Assembly: GCF_007990245.1 (NCBI RefSeq)
Contig: NZ_BJWG01000002.1
Span: 1 to 64,000 of the forward strand
DNA: 64,000 nt
Origin: Cellulomonas composti
Lineage (GTDB): Bacteria > Actinomycetota > Actinomycetes > Actinomycetales > Cellulomonadaceae
Reading direction: 5' to 3'
Shown here: positions 46,136-54,135 of the stretch, piece by piece
How the letters are laid out: each line of letters opens with the position of its first letter
Numbering within the stretch: the stretch's first letter is position 1
Program-made: the position numbers and the translations under genes
The notes under the pieces: generated by a model
Told to the model about the DNA's origin: nothing
What the model saw: the letters and a program-made list of their open reading frames with translations, nothing else
Database searches by the model: none

Positions 46136-47602
46136 ATGAGCGCGATGGCGGACGGGGTGACACCCGAGGGCGGGGAGCCGCGCCCGTCGCTGTCCGCGGT
46201 GCACGACGAGGCGGCCGGCGCGCCGCTGCCCCAGGTGCTGGCGCTGGAGACGGCGATCGACGCGCTCGCGGGCCTGGTGCCGGACGCAGGCACGCGCGTC
46301 GACGGGCGCGCGGCGACCGACGCGGTGGTCGCGCTGGTCGCCGCGGCGGGGCGGCTCATCGCGATCGCCGCGAGCCTGCTGCCCGTCGTCGAGGCCGAGG
46401 GCTGGTGGGCGCTGCGCGGTGCGCGGTCCATCACCACCTGGCTCGCGGTCGCCGCCCGCGTGCCCTGGGCCCGCGCGCAGGGGATCGTGCGACTGGGACG
46501 TGCCATCGCGACCGACCTGCCCGAGACGGGCGCGGGTGCGGTGGGCGGCGAGGTGCCCCTGGACAACGCGCTCACGCTCGCCCGGCTCGGCCCCACCACG
46601 AAGGCCCGACGAGAGGCGCTGGCCCAGCCGGCGGAGGCCTGCGGCGAGGGGTTCCTCGTGAAGCACGCGCGCGAGCTCGCACCCGAGACGTTCACGCGTC
46701 TCGTGCGCCGCTGGGCGGCCGCCGCAGACCCCGAGTCCGACGAACGCGGCTACCGCAGCGCCGTCGACCGCGAGTGCCTCACGCTGTCGCCGACCACGCA
46801 CGGCGTGCAGCTGCGCGGGTTCCTGACCACCGAGCACGGCGCGAGCCTGCGCACGGCGCTCGACTCGCTCATGGGAACGCCTGCGCCCGGGGAGCGCCGG
46901 ACGACGACGCAGCGTCGGGCGCAGGCGTTGGCCGACCTGTCGCGCCTCGCGCTCGACCACGGCCTGGCCGGCACCGGCGCCGGCGGGCGGGTGCGCCCGC
47001 ACCTGTCCTGCGTCGTCGACCACGACACGTTCAGACGCCTCGTCGACGACGACGGCGCACTCGACGACATGGCCGCCGACGGGCCTGACCTGCGGCGCAG
47101 CGACCTTCGCGACGACCTGCGGGGCGACCCACGCGACGAGAGCGAGACGGACCCGGGCGCCGCGCCCTGGCGCCTGCGGGCGGTGTCCGACGAGGAACGC
47201 TTCGCCGTCGCGGAGGTCGTCGGCGGCGGACCGGTCCCCGGGCACGTCCTGAGGCGCCTCGCCTGCGACGGCGCTGTGGGTCGGCTCATCTTCGGGCCGG
47301 CGTCCGAGCTGATCGATGTCGGCCGGGCCGAGCGTCGGTTCACGGCCGCGCGGCGACGCGCGATCGTCGCACGGGACCAGTCCTGCCGGTACCCGGACTG
47401 CGGCGCGCCCGCGGCTCTCGGCGAGCTCCACCACGTCACGCCCTGGAGCGAGGGCGGCCGCACCGACGCCAACGCCGGGATCCTGCTCTGCTACCACCAC
47501 CACGACGTCGTCCATCGACTGCGCCTGCGCATCGAGAGCCGAAGATCGGGCGGATGGCGCTTCACCACCGCGACCGGCCAACCGCTCGACCGCGGGTCAT
47601 GA
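46136..47602 (+). CDS. DUF222 / HNH endonuclease (13E12 family)
   Basis: This 488-residue protein has an N-terminal DUF222 domain (GWWALRGARSITTWLAVAARVP, PLDNALTLARLGP) and a C-terminal HNH nuclease (ARRRAIVARDQSCRYPDCG, LGELHHVTPWSEGGRT, NAGILLCYHHHDVVH) with the zinc cysteines and the HH metal site. It corresponds to the 13E12 repeat family of Mycobacterium. The ATG at 46136 was chosen because of GAGGGGG upstream; ATG 46094 is possible but precedes the candidate LexA site. The presence of an SOS-like box fits known LexA control of some 13E12 genes in M. tuberculosis. Confidence 0.9.
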   Translation: MSAMADGVTPEGGEPRPSLSAVHDEAAGAPLPQVLALETAIDALAGLVPDAGTRVDGRAATDAVVALVAAAGRLIAIAASLLPVVEAEGWWALRGARSITTWLAVAARVPWARAQGIVRLGRAIATDLPETGAGAVGGEVPLDNALTLARLGPTTKARREALAQPAEACGEGFLVKHARELAPETFTRLVRRWAAAADPESDERGYRSAVDRECLTLSPTTHGVQLRGFLTTEHGASLRTALDSLMGTPAPGERRTTTQRRAQALADLSRLALDHGLAGTGAGGRVRPHLSCVVDHDTFRRLVDDDGALDDMAADGPDLRRSDLRDDLRGDPRDESETDPGAAPWRLRAVSDEERFAVAEVVGGGPVPGHVLRRLACDGAVGRLIFGPASELIDVGRAERRFTAARRRAIVARDQSCRYPDCGAPAALGELHHVTPWSEGGRTDANAGILLCYHHHDVVHRLRLRIESRRSGGWRFTTATGQPLDRGS

Positions 47603-47639
47603 CGCGCGCCGCGCCGCCGCGGCGCACGCGGGAGGAGGA

Positions 47640-47850
47640 CGAGTCGCGCCCGCTCGCGCCCGCCGACTCACCCTCTCCGACTCACGCCCACCGACTCACC
47701 CTCGCCCGCTCACGCCGCCGCTCACGCCGCCGAGTCACGCCCGCCGACTCACGCCCGCCGACTCACCCTCGCCCGCTCACGCCGCCGCTCACACCGTCGA
47801 GTCACGCCCGCCGGTCACGCCGCCGAGTCACACCCGCCGGCTCACCTGCG
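47640..47850. repeat. Degenerate short-period repeat
   Basis: CGCCGACTCACCC, CCGCTCACGCCG and similar units of about 12 bases recur throughout the space between the convergent HNH and trmL genes. No gene or specific hairpin is clear. It may be a slippage-derived array. Cores such as GACTCACGCCCGCCG appear twice exactly. Confidence 0.65.
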
Positions 47851-47855
47851 CCGGT

Positions 47856-48317
47856 TCACACCCCGCCGGGGAAGCCGAGCTGGCGCCAGGCTTCGTAGGT
47901 CGCGACGGCGGCGGCGTTGGACAGGTTCATCGAACGCCGGCCCGGGAGCATCGGGATGCGCACCTGCTCGACGATGCGCGGATTCGCCAGCACCTCGGCG
48001 GGCAGGCCGGTGGGCTCGGGGCCGAACAGCAGCACATCCTCGTCGGACCAGGCGACGTCGTCGTAGCGTCGCGTCGCCTGGGTGGTGAAGGCGTGCACGC
48101 GGCCGGGCAGCGCGGTCAGCAATGCGTCGATCGACGCGTGCACGACGACGTGGGCGAGGTCGTGGTAGTCGAGCCCGGCCCGCCGGAGCTTCGCCTCGGT
48201 CAGGTCGAAGCCCAGCGGCTCGACGAGGTGCAGCGTCGCTCCGGTACCGGAGACCATCCGGATCGCGTTGCCGGTGTTGCCGGGGATCCGGGGCTCGAAG
48301 AAGACGACGTGCAGCAC
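47856..48317 (-). CDS. trmL: tRNA (cytidine/uridine-34 2'-O)-methyltransferase
   Basis: TrmL methylates the wobble base ribose of certain tRNA-Leu. The 153-residue SPOUT protein shows VVFFEPRIPGNTGNAIRM (motif 1), LLFGPEPTGLPAEVL (motif 2) and IPMLPGRRSMNLSNAAAVATYEAWRQLGF (motif 3, shown in parts in the protein end). The GTG at 48317 has GGAGG upstream and starts at the conserved domain, so the longer frame from 48389 was not used. It stands alone. Confidence 0.92.
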   Translation of the reverse strand: MLHVVFFEPRIPGNTGNAIRMVSGTGATLHLVEPLGFDLTEAKLRRAGLDYHDLAHVVVHASIDALLTALPGRVHAFTTQATRRYDDVAWSDEDVLLFGPEPTGLPAEVLANPRIVEQVRIPMLPGRRSMNLSNAAAVATYEAWRQLGFPGGV

Positions 48318-48443
48318 CCGCCCATCCTCCCAGCCGCCCCGAGCGTCGCCCACGAGCGCCCACCGACGACCTCCAGCCGGCGGCGTCAAACCGGCGAGGC
48401 CCAGCCGGCGAGGTTCAGCCCAGCGAGGTGCCGGCGACGGGGC

Positions 48444-50027
48444 TCAGCCTTCGATCGTCCCGATGAGAGTCGGAAGCCGACCGTCGCCCATCCACAGGTC
48501 GAACCCGCCGGTCACGGTCACCGACGAGCCGGACCAGCGCGCGTCGATCGTCAGGGTGTGCGGCATGCCGAGCAGGCGAACGGTGATCCGGTAGAGGTCG
48601 GGCTCCGGCCAGATGGCACTCACGGCGGCGTCCTGCCAACCGATCCCGGTACGCCCGTGCACGGGGTCGGCCTGCAGCACCGGCGCGTTCCCGTGCGCGG
48701 GCATCGGGACGGGCTGGTTCACGGCCTCGCCGTGGCCCGCGACCAGCGCGACGACGCCCTCGTCGAACGTGAGCTCCAGCTCGTCGGTGACGCCCGGCCG
48801 CAGCACGACCGACCGGAGCCCGGCCGGGTTGGCGGCGAACGCCACACGTCGTCCGGCTGCCGCGTCGCCCACCGCCGAGGAGGCGGGTCCCTGCGGCGGG
48901 TCGAGTCGCAGCCCGTCGACGGCGGCCGCGAGCGCGGCGCGGCCCGCGGGGTCGTCGGGCAGCTCGTCCGGCGCGAACGCCGGCAGCAGGTGCTCCCAGA
49001 CGATCGCGAGCTGGGCGCCCATGTCCGGCACGGACGCGGTGATCGCGACGACCGCGTCCTGCTCCGGCAGCACCAGGCAGTACTGCCCGAACGCCCCGTC
49101 GCCGCGGTACCCGCCGTGCCGGGACCGCCACATCTGGAAGCCGTAGCCCTGCGACCAGTCGCTGTCGCTGTCGTCCTCGGCCGGTCCGCCCCACCCGCTC
49201 GGCACCTGTGCGGCCGACGCGAGCGCGGCCCACCCCTCGGGCAGCACCTGCCGGCCGGCCCAGACCCCGTCGCGCAGGAACAGCTCACCGAGCACGGCGA
49301 GGTCCTCGGTCGTCGCGGACATGCCGAACCCACCGACCTCGTACCCCGTCGGCGACAGCTCCCACGTCACCCCGACGATGCCCAGCGGCTCGTACAGCCG
49401 CAGCCGCAGGTACTCGACGAGCCCCACGCCCGCGGCCCGCTGCACGAGCTCGGCCAGCACGTACGTCGCGGCCGTGTTGTAGACGAAGTGCGTGCCCGGC
49501 TCGTGCGCGAGCGGCTGCGCGAGGAACCCGGCGAGCCAGTCCTCGCCCGCGAACACGGCCTCGGACGGGTCCGCGTCGTGCCCGGACGTCATCGTGAGCA
49601 GGTCCCGCACGCGCAGACGCCCGAGCAGGGCCCGCGCGCCTGCGTCGAGCCCGCCGAGGGCCTCGTCGGAGACGTGCCCCGGCGTGAGTCGCGCGAGCAG
49701 CTCCACGAGCAGGTCGTCGAGGTCGAGCAGCCCTTCCGCGCGTGCGAACCCCACGGCGCTCGCCGTGAACGTCTTGCTCAGCGAGTACAGCAGGTGCGTC
49801 CGGTCCGACGAGAACGGCGCCGCCCACGCCTCGGCCACGACGAACCCGTGGCGGACGAGCATCAGCGAGTGCAGCTCGGGCGCCTCGGAGGCGAGCGCCC
49901 GCACGAGCCGCGCGACACCGCCGGGATCGACGCCCTGCTGCTCCGGCGTGCTGCGCGGCAGCCGTCGTGCGCCGACATCGGATGCGCGGGAGAGGTCGGG
50001 TGTGCGGTCGTCCAGGTCGAGGGCCAT
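48444..50027 (-). CDS. Serine hydrolase (beta-lactamase fold)
   Basis: This 527-residue protein belongs to the class C beta-lactamase/esterase superfamily. SLSKTFTA (SxxK nucleophile, about residue 93), TYVLAEL and GFGMSATTEDLAVLGEL are recognisable. The second half (from about 320) is an uncharacterised C-terminal domain found in such proteins. No signal peptide is visible, so it is probably cytosolic or exported by an unusual route. The ATG at 50027 starts the conserved domain. Substrate unknown: a peptidase, esterase or amidase is possible. Confidence 0.88.
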   Translation of the reverse strand: MALDLDDRTPDLSRASDVGARRLPRSTPEQQGVDPGGVARLVRALASEAPELHSLMLVRHGFVVAEAWAAPFSSDRTHLLYSLSKTFTASAVGFARAEGLLDLDDLLVELLARLTPGHVSDEALGGLDAGARALLGRLRVRDLLTMTSGHDADPSEAVFAGEDWLAGFLAQPLAHEPGTHFVYNTAATYVLAELVQRAAGVGLVEYLRLRLYEPLGIVGVTWELSPTGYEVGGFGMSATTEDLAVLGELFLRDGVWAGRQVLPEGWAALASAAQVPSGWGGPAEDDSDSDWSQGYGFQMWRSRHGGYRGDGAFGQYCLVLPEQDAVVAITASVPDMGAQLAIVWEHLLPAFAPDELPDDPAGRAALAAAVDGLRLDPPQGPASSAVGDAAAGRRVAFAANPAGLRSVVLRPGVTDELELTFDEGVVALVAGHGEAVNQPVPMPAHGNAPVLQADPVHGRTGIGWQDAAVSAIWPEPDLYRITVRLLGMPHTLTIDARWSGSSVTVTGGFDLWMGDGRLPTLIGTIEG

Positions 50028-50087
50028 GGCGCAGATGCTGCCACCGCGCACCGACACGGGCGCGGGCCGTTCGGACCGTCATCCACA

Positions 50088-50224
50088 GGGTCTGGTATCC
50101 GGACGGCCGGCGGGTGTCTCCTGGCAGATGGGCGGGGGGCCTGCCGACGAACCAGCCCAGCGACACCAGCCGTCCGCAAGGGCTGGTATCCGGACCGCCC
50201 GCGGGTGTCTCCTGACAAGTGGGC
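50088..50224. repeat. 45-bp direct repeat between divergent genes
   Basis: GGTCTGGTATCCGGAC at 50089 and GGGCTGGTATCCGGAC at 50180 head two copies of about 45 bases, both ending GGTGTCTCCTG then a GGGC. They are separated by about 47 bases. They lie between the divergent serine hydrolase and MIR-protein genes. The second copy ends 32 bases before the MIR-protein start. Function unknown, possibly a paired regulator site. Confidence 0.75.
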
Positions 50225-50256
50225 ACGACGATCCCGCCCGACGAGGGAGGCGCGCG

Positions 50257-51462
50257 ATGATCCGATCGACCGGCTTCGACCCCGCGGTGCACGGGTTCGC
50301 CTTCCCGAACGCGTTCGTCGACGAGACGACGATCCTGCCCGGCGGCAAGCCGATCACGACCCGCGGCCGTTGCGGCGGCATGGCCTACCTGTCGCTCGAC
50401 CACTTCTTCGCGGGTGTCCCGGCGCCCTACCTCCCGCGCGCGCACTTCGCGCCGGAGCGCGTGCCGCCCGACGGCCACCTCGTCGCCGACGCGGTGCGCA
50501 CCAGGCTCTTCGACTCGTTCAAGGTCCTCTCGGCGCTGCAGTTCTTCACCTGGTCCGCGCTGCCCGACGGCGACGTGCTCGTCGTCGACGGCGTGCACAA
50601 GCAGACCCACCAGGACGAGCTCCCGAAGATCCTGCGCGCGATCGATGCGGGCACGCCCGTCCCGCTCGGCCTCGTCGTGGCGCACGACGTGCGCGCCGTC
50701 GGCACCAACCACCAGGTCGTCGCGTACGGCTACGAACGCACCGCGGCGGGGACCACGCTGCTCATCTGCGACAGCAACTCGCCGGGCGCCGAGGTCACGC
50801 TCACCCCGACCGCCGACGGCGCCTGGCAGGCGTCGAACGGCCCGCTCTGGCGCGGCTTCTTCGTGCAGTCCTACCGCCGCCGCAAGCCGGTGATCCGCAC
50901 GACGAGCCCCGCCGACCCAGCCGCCGCGGTCCGCGCGGGCAGCGTGGTGACGCTCGCCCACGTGCGCACGGGACGCGTGCTGCGCTCCTCGACGCAGCGC
51001 TGGGCGGGCGCGGGCTCGTCGGGCGGGCGTGAGGTCACGGGTGTCCCCGTCGCGGGTTCGATGACGCGCTGGGTCGTCTCGGGTCCCGACGAGGGAGCGC
51101 CGGTTCGCCACGGCGACGCGGTGCACCTGCGCTCGACGTCGACGCGATCGTGGCTCACGAGCACGCGCGACGTTCGGTCCCCGTTGACGGGCCAGCAGGA
51201 GGTGTCGGCGGTCCCGGGCGAGACGGCACCCCTCGGGTCGGCCTGGCGCGTCGAGGTCGACGGTGCGACCGGAACGACCGGCAAGGCCGGTGCGATCGGC
51301 TGGACCGCGGGCGCGCGCGTGCGGCTCGTGCACGTCTCGACGGGCGTCGCGCTGCACTCCCACCTGCGCTCGGACCCGGCGCTCACGTTCGGCCGCCAGG
51401 AGGTCACAGGGTTCGCGGGGCGCGACGACAACGACTGGTGGACGGTCCTCGAGCTGTCCTGA
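50257..51462 (+). CDS. Papain-like cysteine peptidase domain fused to MIR domain
   Basis: This 401-residue protein has an N-terminal domain with a plausible Cys-His-Asp/Asn triad: RGRCGGM (Cys39), GTNHQVVAYGYE (His152) and CDSNSPG (Asp172/Asn174), typical of C39/papain-like folds. Its C-terminal part contains three MIR-like repeats (GSVVTLAHVRTGRVLRSS, GDAVHLRSTSTRSWLTS, ARVRLVHVSTGVALHSH), which would form a beta-trefoil. No signal peptide is seen. The ATG at 50257 has GGGAGG upstream. The MIR domain is common in eukaryotic O-mannosyltransferases and IP3 receptors; in bacteria this fusion is unusual. Function unknown. Confidence 0.72.
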   Translation: MIRSTGFDPAVHGFAFPNAFVDETTILPGGKPITTRGRCGGMAYLSLDHFFAGVPAPYLPRAHFAPERVPPDGHLVADAVRTRLFDSFKVLSALQFFTWSALPDGDVLVVDGVHKQTHQDELPKILRAIDAGTPVPLGLVVAHDVRAVGTNHQVVAYGYERTAAGTTLLICDSNSPGAEVTLTPTADGAWQASNGPLWRGFFVQSYRRRKPVIRTTSPADPAAAVRAGSVVTLAHVRTGRVLRSSTQRWAGAGSSGGREVTGVPVAGSMTRWVVSGPDEGAPVRHGDAVHLRSTSTRSWLTSTRDVRSPLTGQQEVSAVPGETAPLGSAWRVEVDGATGTTGKAGAIGWTAGARVRLVHVSTGVALHSHLRSDPALTFGRQEVTGFAGRDDNDWWTVLELS

Positions 51463-51528
51463 CGCGCCCGCACGTCCCGCCCGATCCGCGGTGTACCGTC
51501 GTCTCGAAACTTGCGAAAGGCCACCGCA

Positions 51529-52584
51529 ATGACGACGACCGAGCCCGACGAGGACGCCCTGACGGGTCGCGCCCACGGCGTGGACCGCCCGACGATCGCG
51601 CAGATAGCCACCGAGGCGAAGGTGTCAGTGCCGACCGTCTCGAAGGTCCTCAACGGCCGCCCGGACGTCGCGGCCGCGACCCGCGCCCGCGTCGAAGCGG
51701 TCATCGAGCGCTACGGCTACCGCCGCCGTCGCGCGCCCAGCAGCCAGGGCCTGATCGAGCTGGTCTTCCACGAGCTCGACAACGCGTGGGCCGTGCAGAT
51801 CATGAAGGGCGTCGAGGAGGTCGCCGGCGCGGCCCGCCTCGGCGTCGTCCTGACCGAGCTCGGCGGGTCGCACCGCCCGCGCCAGGAGTGGCTCGACGAC
51901 GTGCTCTCGCGCCGCCCCGCGGGCGTGATCCTGGTCCAGACCGACCTCGACCTCGCGCAGCGCGGCCAGCTCGAGGCGCGCGCGATCCCGTTCGTCGTGG
52001 TCGACACGGCGGGCGGCCAGCCGCCGGGCGTGCCGGTCGTCGGCTCCGCCAACTGGGCGGGCGGCCTGGCCGCCACGCGCCACCTCGTCGGGCTCGGTCA
52101 CACCCGGATCGCGGTGGTCAGCGGCCCGAGCGACGTGCTGTGCAGCCGGGCGCGCATCGACGGCTACCGCTCCGCGCTCGAGGAGGCGGGCTACCCCGTC
52201 GACCCGGACCTCATCCGCTACGGCGACTTCTTCGTCAACGGCGGCTACGCCCACGGCATGGACCTGCTGGACCGGCCCGACCGGCCGACCGCGATCTTCG
52301 CCGGCTCCGACTTCCAGGCGCTCGGCGTGATGCGGGCCGCCGCGGACCTCGGCCTGCGCATCCCGCAGGACCTCTCGATCGTCGGGTACGACGACGTGCC
52401 GGTGACCGAGTGGATCACCCCGCGCCTGACGACGGTGCGCCAGCCGCTGCAGGAGATGGCCGCCACCGCCGCACGCATGGTGCTCGACCTGGCGCACGGC
52501 CGCACGCTCGCCAACCCGCGCATCGACCTCGCGATCGAGCTGGTCGTCCGCGAGAGCACCGCCCCGCCGCCGGACCTCGCCTGA
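51529..52584 (+). CDS. LacI-family regulator
   Basis: This 351-residue LacI/GalR protein has an N-terminal helix-turn-helix (PTIAQIATEAKVSVPTVSKV, LNGRPDVAAATRARVEAV) and a periplasmic-binding-type effector domain. IFAGSDFQALGVM and LSIVGYDDVPVTEWITPRLTTVRQPL are conserved. It lies close to the family that responds to xylan or cello-oligosaccharide. The ATG at 51529 has GAAAGG upstream. No obvious regulated neighbour: the second LacI gene is convergent. Confidence 0.92.
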   Translation: MTTTEPDEDALTGRAHGVDRPTIAQIATEAKVSVPTVSKVLNGRPDVAAATRARVEAVIERYGYRRRRAPSSQGLIELVFHELDNAWAVQIMKGVEEVAGAARLGVVLTELGGSHRPRQEWLDDVLSRRPAGVILVQTDLDLAQRGQLEARAIPFVVVDTAGGQPPGVPVVGSANWAGGLAATRHLVGLGHTRIAVVSGPSDVLCSRARIDGYRSALEEAGYPVDPDLIRYGDFFVNGGYAHGMDLLDRPDRPTAIFAGSDFQALGVMRAAADLGLRIPQDLSIVGYDDVPVTEWITPRLTTVRQPLQEMAATAARMVLDLAHGRTLANPRIDLAIELVVRESTAPPPDLA

Positions 52585-52585
52585 C

Positions 52586-52622
52586 GGCTCGCGTCGACTG
52601 ACGGTTTGCGTCGACTGACGGC
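52586..52622. repeat. Short direct repeat between convergent LacI genes
   Basis: GCGTCGACTGACGG occurs twice, at 52592-52605 and 52608-52621. It fills the space between the two convergent stop codons. It contains GTCGAC palindromes and may assist termination. Too short for more. Confidence 0.5.
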
Positions 52623-52625
52623 TGG

Positions 52626-53756
52626 TCACGTGGTGCCGCGCACCACGAGGGTCGGCTCGAAGATCACGGAGGTCTCGCGCCGACCCGGGTCGGCGAGGAC
52701 GTCGAGCAGTATCCGCGCCATCTCGGCCGCCATCTCCTCGATCGGCTGCCGCACGGTCGTCAGACCCGGCCGCGCGAGCGCGCCGACCGAGCTGTCGTCG
52801 AACCCGACGACGCCGACGTCCTGCGGGATCCGACGACCGCGCTCGTGCAGCACGGCGATCGCGCCGAGCGCCATCAGGTCGTTGGATGCGAACACGCCGT
52901 CGAGGTCGGGGTGCTCGTCGAGCAGCTCGTGCATCGCCTCGACGCCGCTCGCGTAGGTGAAGTTGCCGGCGCGCGTCGGGACGTACGGGAGCCCGTGGCG
53001 CGCCATCGCGTCCTCGAACCCGGCCAGCCGGTCCCGCGCGGCCGGCACGTCGAGCGGCCCCGAGATCGCGACGACGTCGCGAGCACCGCGTCGCACGAGG
53101 TGGTCGGCGGCGAGCCGGCCGCCGTCGGAGTTGGCGACGTCGACGTAGCTGATGGGCAGCGGCTGGCTCGGGCGCGCGAAGCGGACCGCGGGCATCCCGG
53201 CCTCGACCATGAGGGCCGGCAGCGGGTCGTCGGCGTGCGTCGAGACGAGCATCGCCCCGTCCGCGTTGCCGTTGCGCAGCGCGGACAGCACGCGCGAGCG
53301 GTCGGCCTCCGACTCGGCGAGCATGAGGACCGGGTCGACCCCGCGCGGCCGCAGCGCGCGCAGCATCCCGCCGACGACGCGTCCGAAGAACGGGTCGGCG
53401 AAGTCGATCGCCAGCGAGTCCGAGCCGCGGTCCTCCACACCGGAGACGACGACGACGACCGAGCCGGTCCGGCGCGTCACGAGCGATCGCGCGGCGAGGT
53501 TGGGCACGTACCCCACGCTGCTGATGGCGGCCCGCACGACGTCCTGCAGGTGCGGCGCCACCCGACGCTTGCCGTTGACGACGCGCGAGACCGTCGCGCG
53601 CGAGACGCCGGCGACCCGGGCGACGTCGTCGAGCGTGGGCGCTCCTGGCGCCGGGTTGTCGTCGAGTCCCGGCCGGGCCGGGTCGAGCACAGGGCCGTCG
53701 AGCCGGCTGCTCTCACGCAGCTCCTCGACCGTCCCGGTCGGCACGTCCTCGTCCAT
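52626..53756 (-). CDS. LacI-family repressor of the glycoside hydrolase
   Basis: This 376-residue protein has an acidic N-terminal extension of about 45 residues, then the helix-turn-helix LDDVARVAGVSRATVSRVVNG, and an effector domain (GVFASNDLMALGAIAVL, GVVGFDDSSVGALARPGLTTVRQP). The ATG at 53756 follows TACGAT by 6 bases, so it is probably leaderless. It is divergent from the CBM32 glycoside hydrolase, with two LacI-type sites between. It is therefore likely to repress the enzyme until a sugar appears. Confidence 0.92.
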   Translation of the reverse strand: MDEDVPTGTVEELRESSRLDGPVLDPARPGLDDNPAPGAPTLDDVARVAGVSRATVSRVVNGKRRVAPHLQDVVRAAISSVGYVPNLAARSLVTRRTGSVVVVVSGVEDRGSDSLAIDFADPFFGRVVGGMLRALRPRGVDPVLMLAESEADRSRVLSALRNGNADGAMLVSTHADDPLPALMVEAGMPAVRFARPSQPLPISYVDVANSDGGRLAADHLVRRGARDVVAISGPLDVPAARDRLAGFEDAMARHGLPYVPTRAGNFTYASGVEAMHELLDEHPDLDGVFASNDLMALGAIAVLHERGRRIPQDVGVVGFDDSSVGALARPGLTTVRQPIEEMAAEMARILLDVLADPGRRETSVIFEPTLVVRGTT

Positions 53757-53776
53757 GCAGCGATCGTAACCCCTTC

Positions 53777-53792
53777 GGGATCGCGCTTTCCC
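53777..53792. promoter_or_regulatory. LacI-type operator 1
   Basis: GGGATCGCGCTTTCCC has matching ends (GGGA/TCCC) and a GCGC centre. Together with site 2 it fits the pseudo-consensus GGGAAAGCGCTTTCCC. It lies 20 bases upstream of the LacI gene's start, close to that gene's promoter, and so would support autoregulation. Confidence 0.6.
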
Positions 53793-53939
53793 GCATCCGG
53801 TCACCCGATTGGACTCATACGGACACGCCTACCGCTTGACGTGGCGGCTCGGAGCGGGTGAAATCGGGACCTACGGCCGGTTTCCCGGCTCAGCATCACT
53901 CCACCCCACAAGATGCACGGCCCGTCACCAGCCCATGGC

Positions 53940-53955
53940 GGTAGAGCGCTTTCCC
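53940..53955. promoter_or_regulatory. LacI-type operator 2
   Basis: GGTAGAGCGCTTTCCC shares the right arm GCGCTTTCCC with site 1 and is palindromic at 12 of 16 positions. It lies about 180 bases upstream of the glycoside hydrolase start, within the divergent promoter region. Confidence 0.6.
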
Positions 53956-53990
53956 AGAACCTCAGCCCATCTGGAGAACGCGTCGGAACG

Positions 53991-54010
53991 CGATCACGAC
54001 GTCGTGATCG
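53991..54010. promoter_or_regulatory. Perfect 20-bp palindrome
   Basis: CGATCACGACGTCGTGATCG is a perfect 20-base palindrome, 126 bases upstream of the glycoside hydrolase start and 36 bases after LacI-type operator 2. It is unlike the LacI sites, so a second regulator may bind it, or it may form a hairpin in the leader RNA. The rest of the 379-base gap (53757-54135) shows no gene. Confidence 0.55.
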
Positions 54011-54135
54011 ACCCGACGCGATGCGCGACAACACCAACACGACACGCCCCGGCCCACACGGACGGGACCGCCGCGTCGCAGGCGACGCGCCCCGGGCCTC
54101 CCGTACGGACGGACCTGGCCGACGAGGAGACACCT

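Noticed and set aside
47640-47850. Coding extension of trmL or the HNH gene
   Set aside because: Both genes have clear stop codons outside it, and the translated repeats are low-complexity in all frames.
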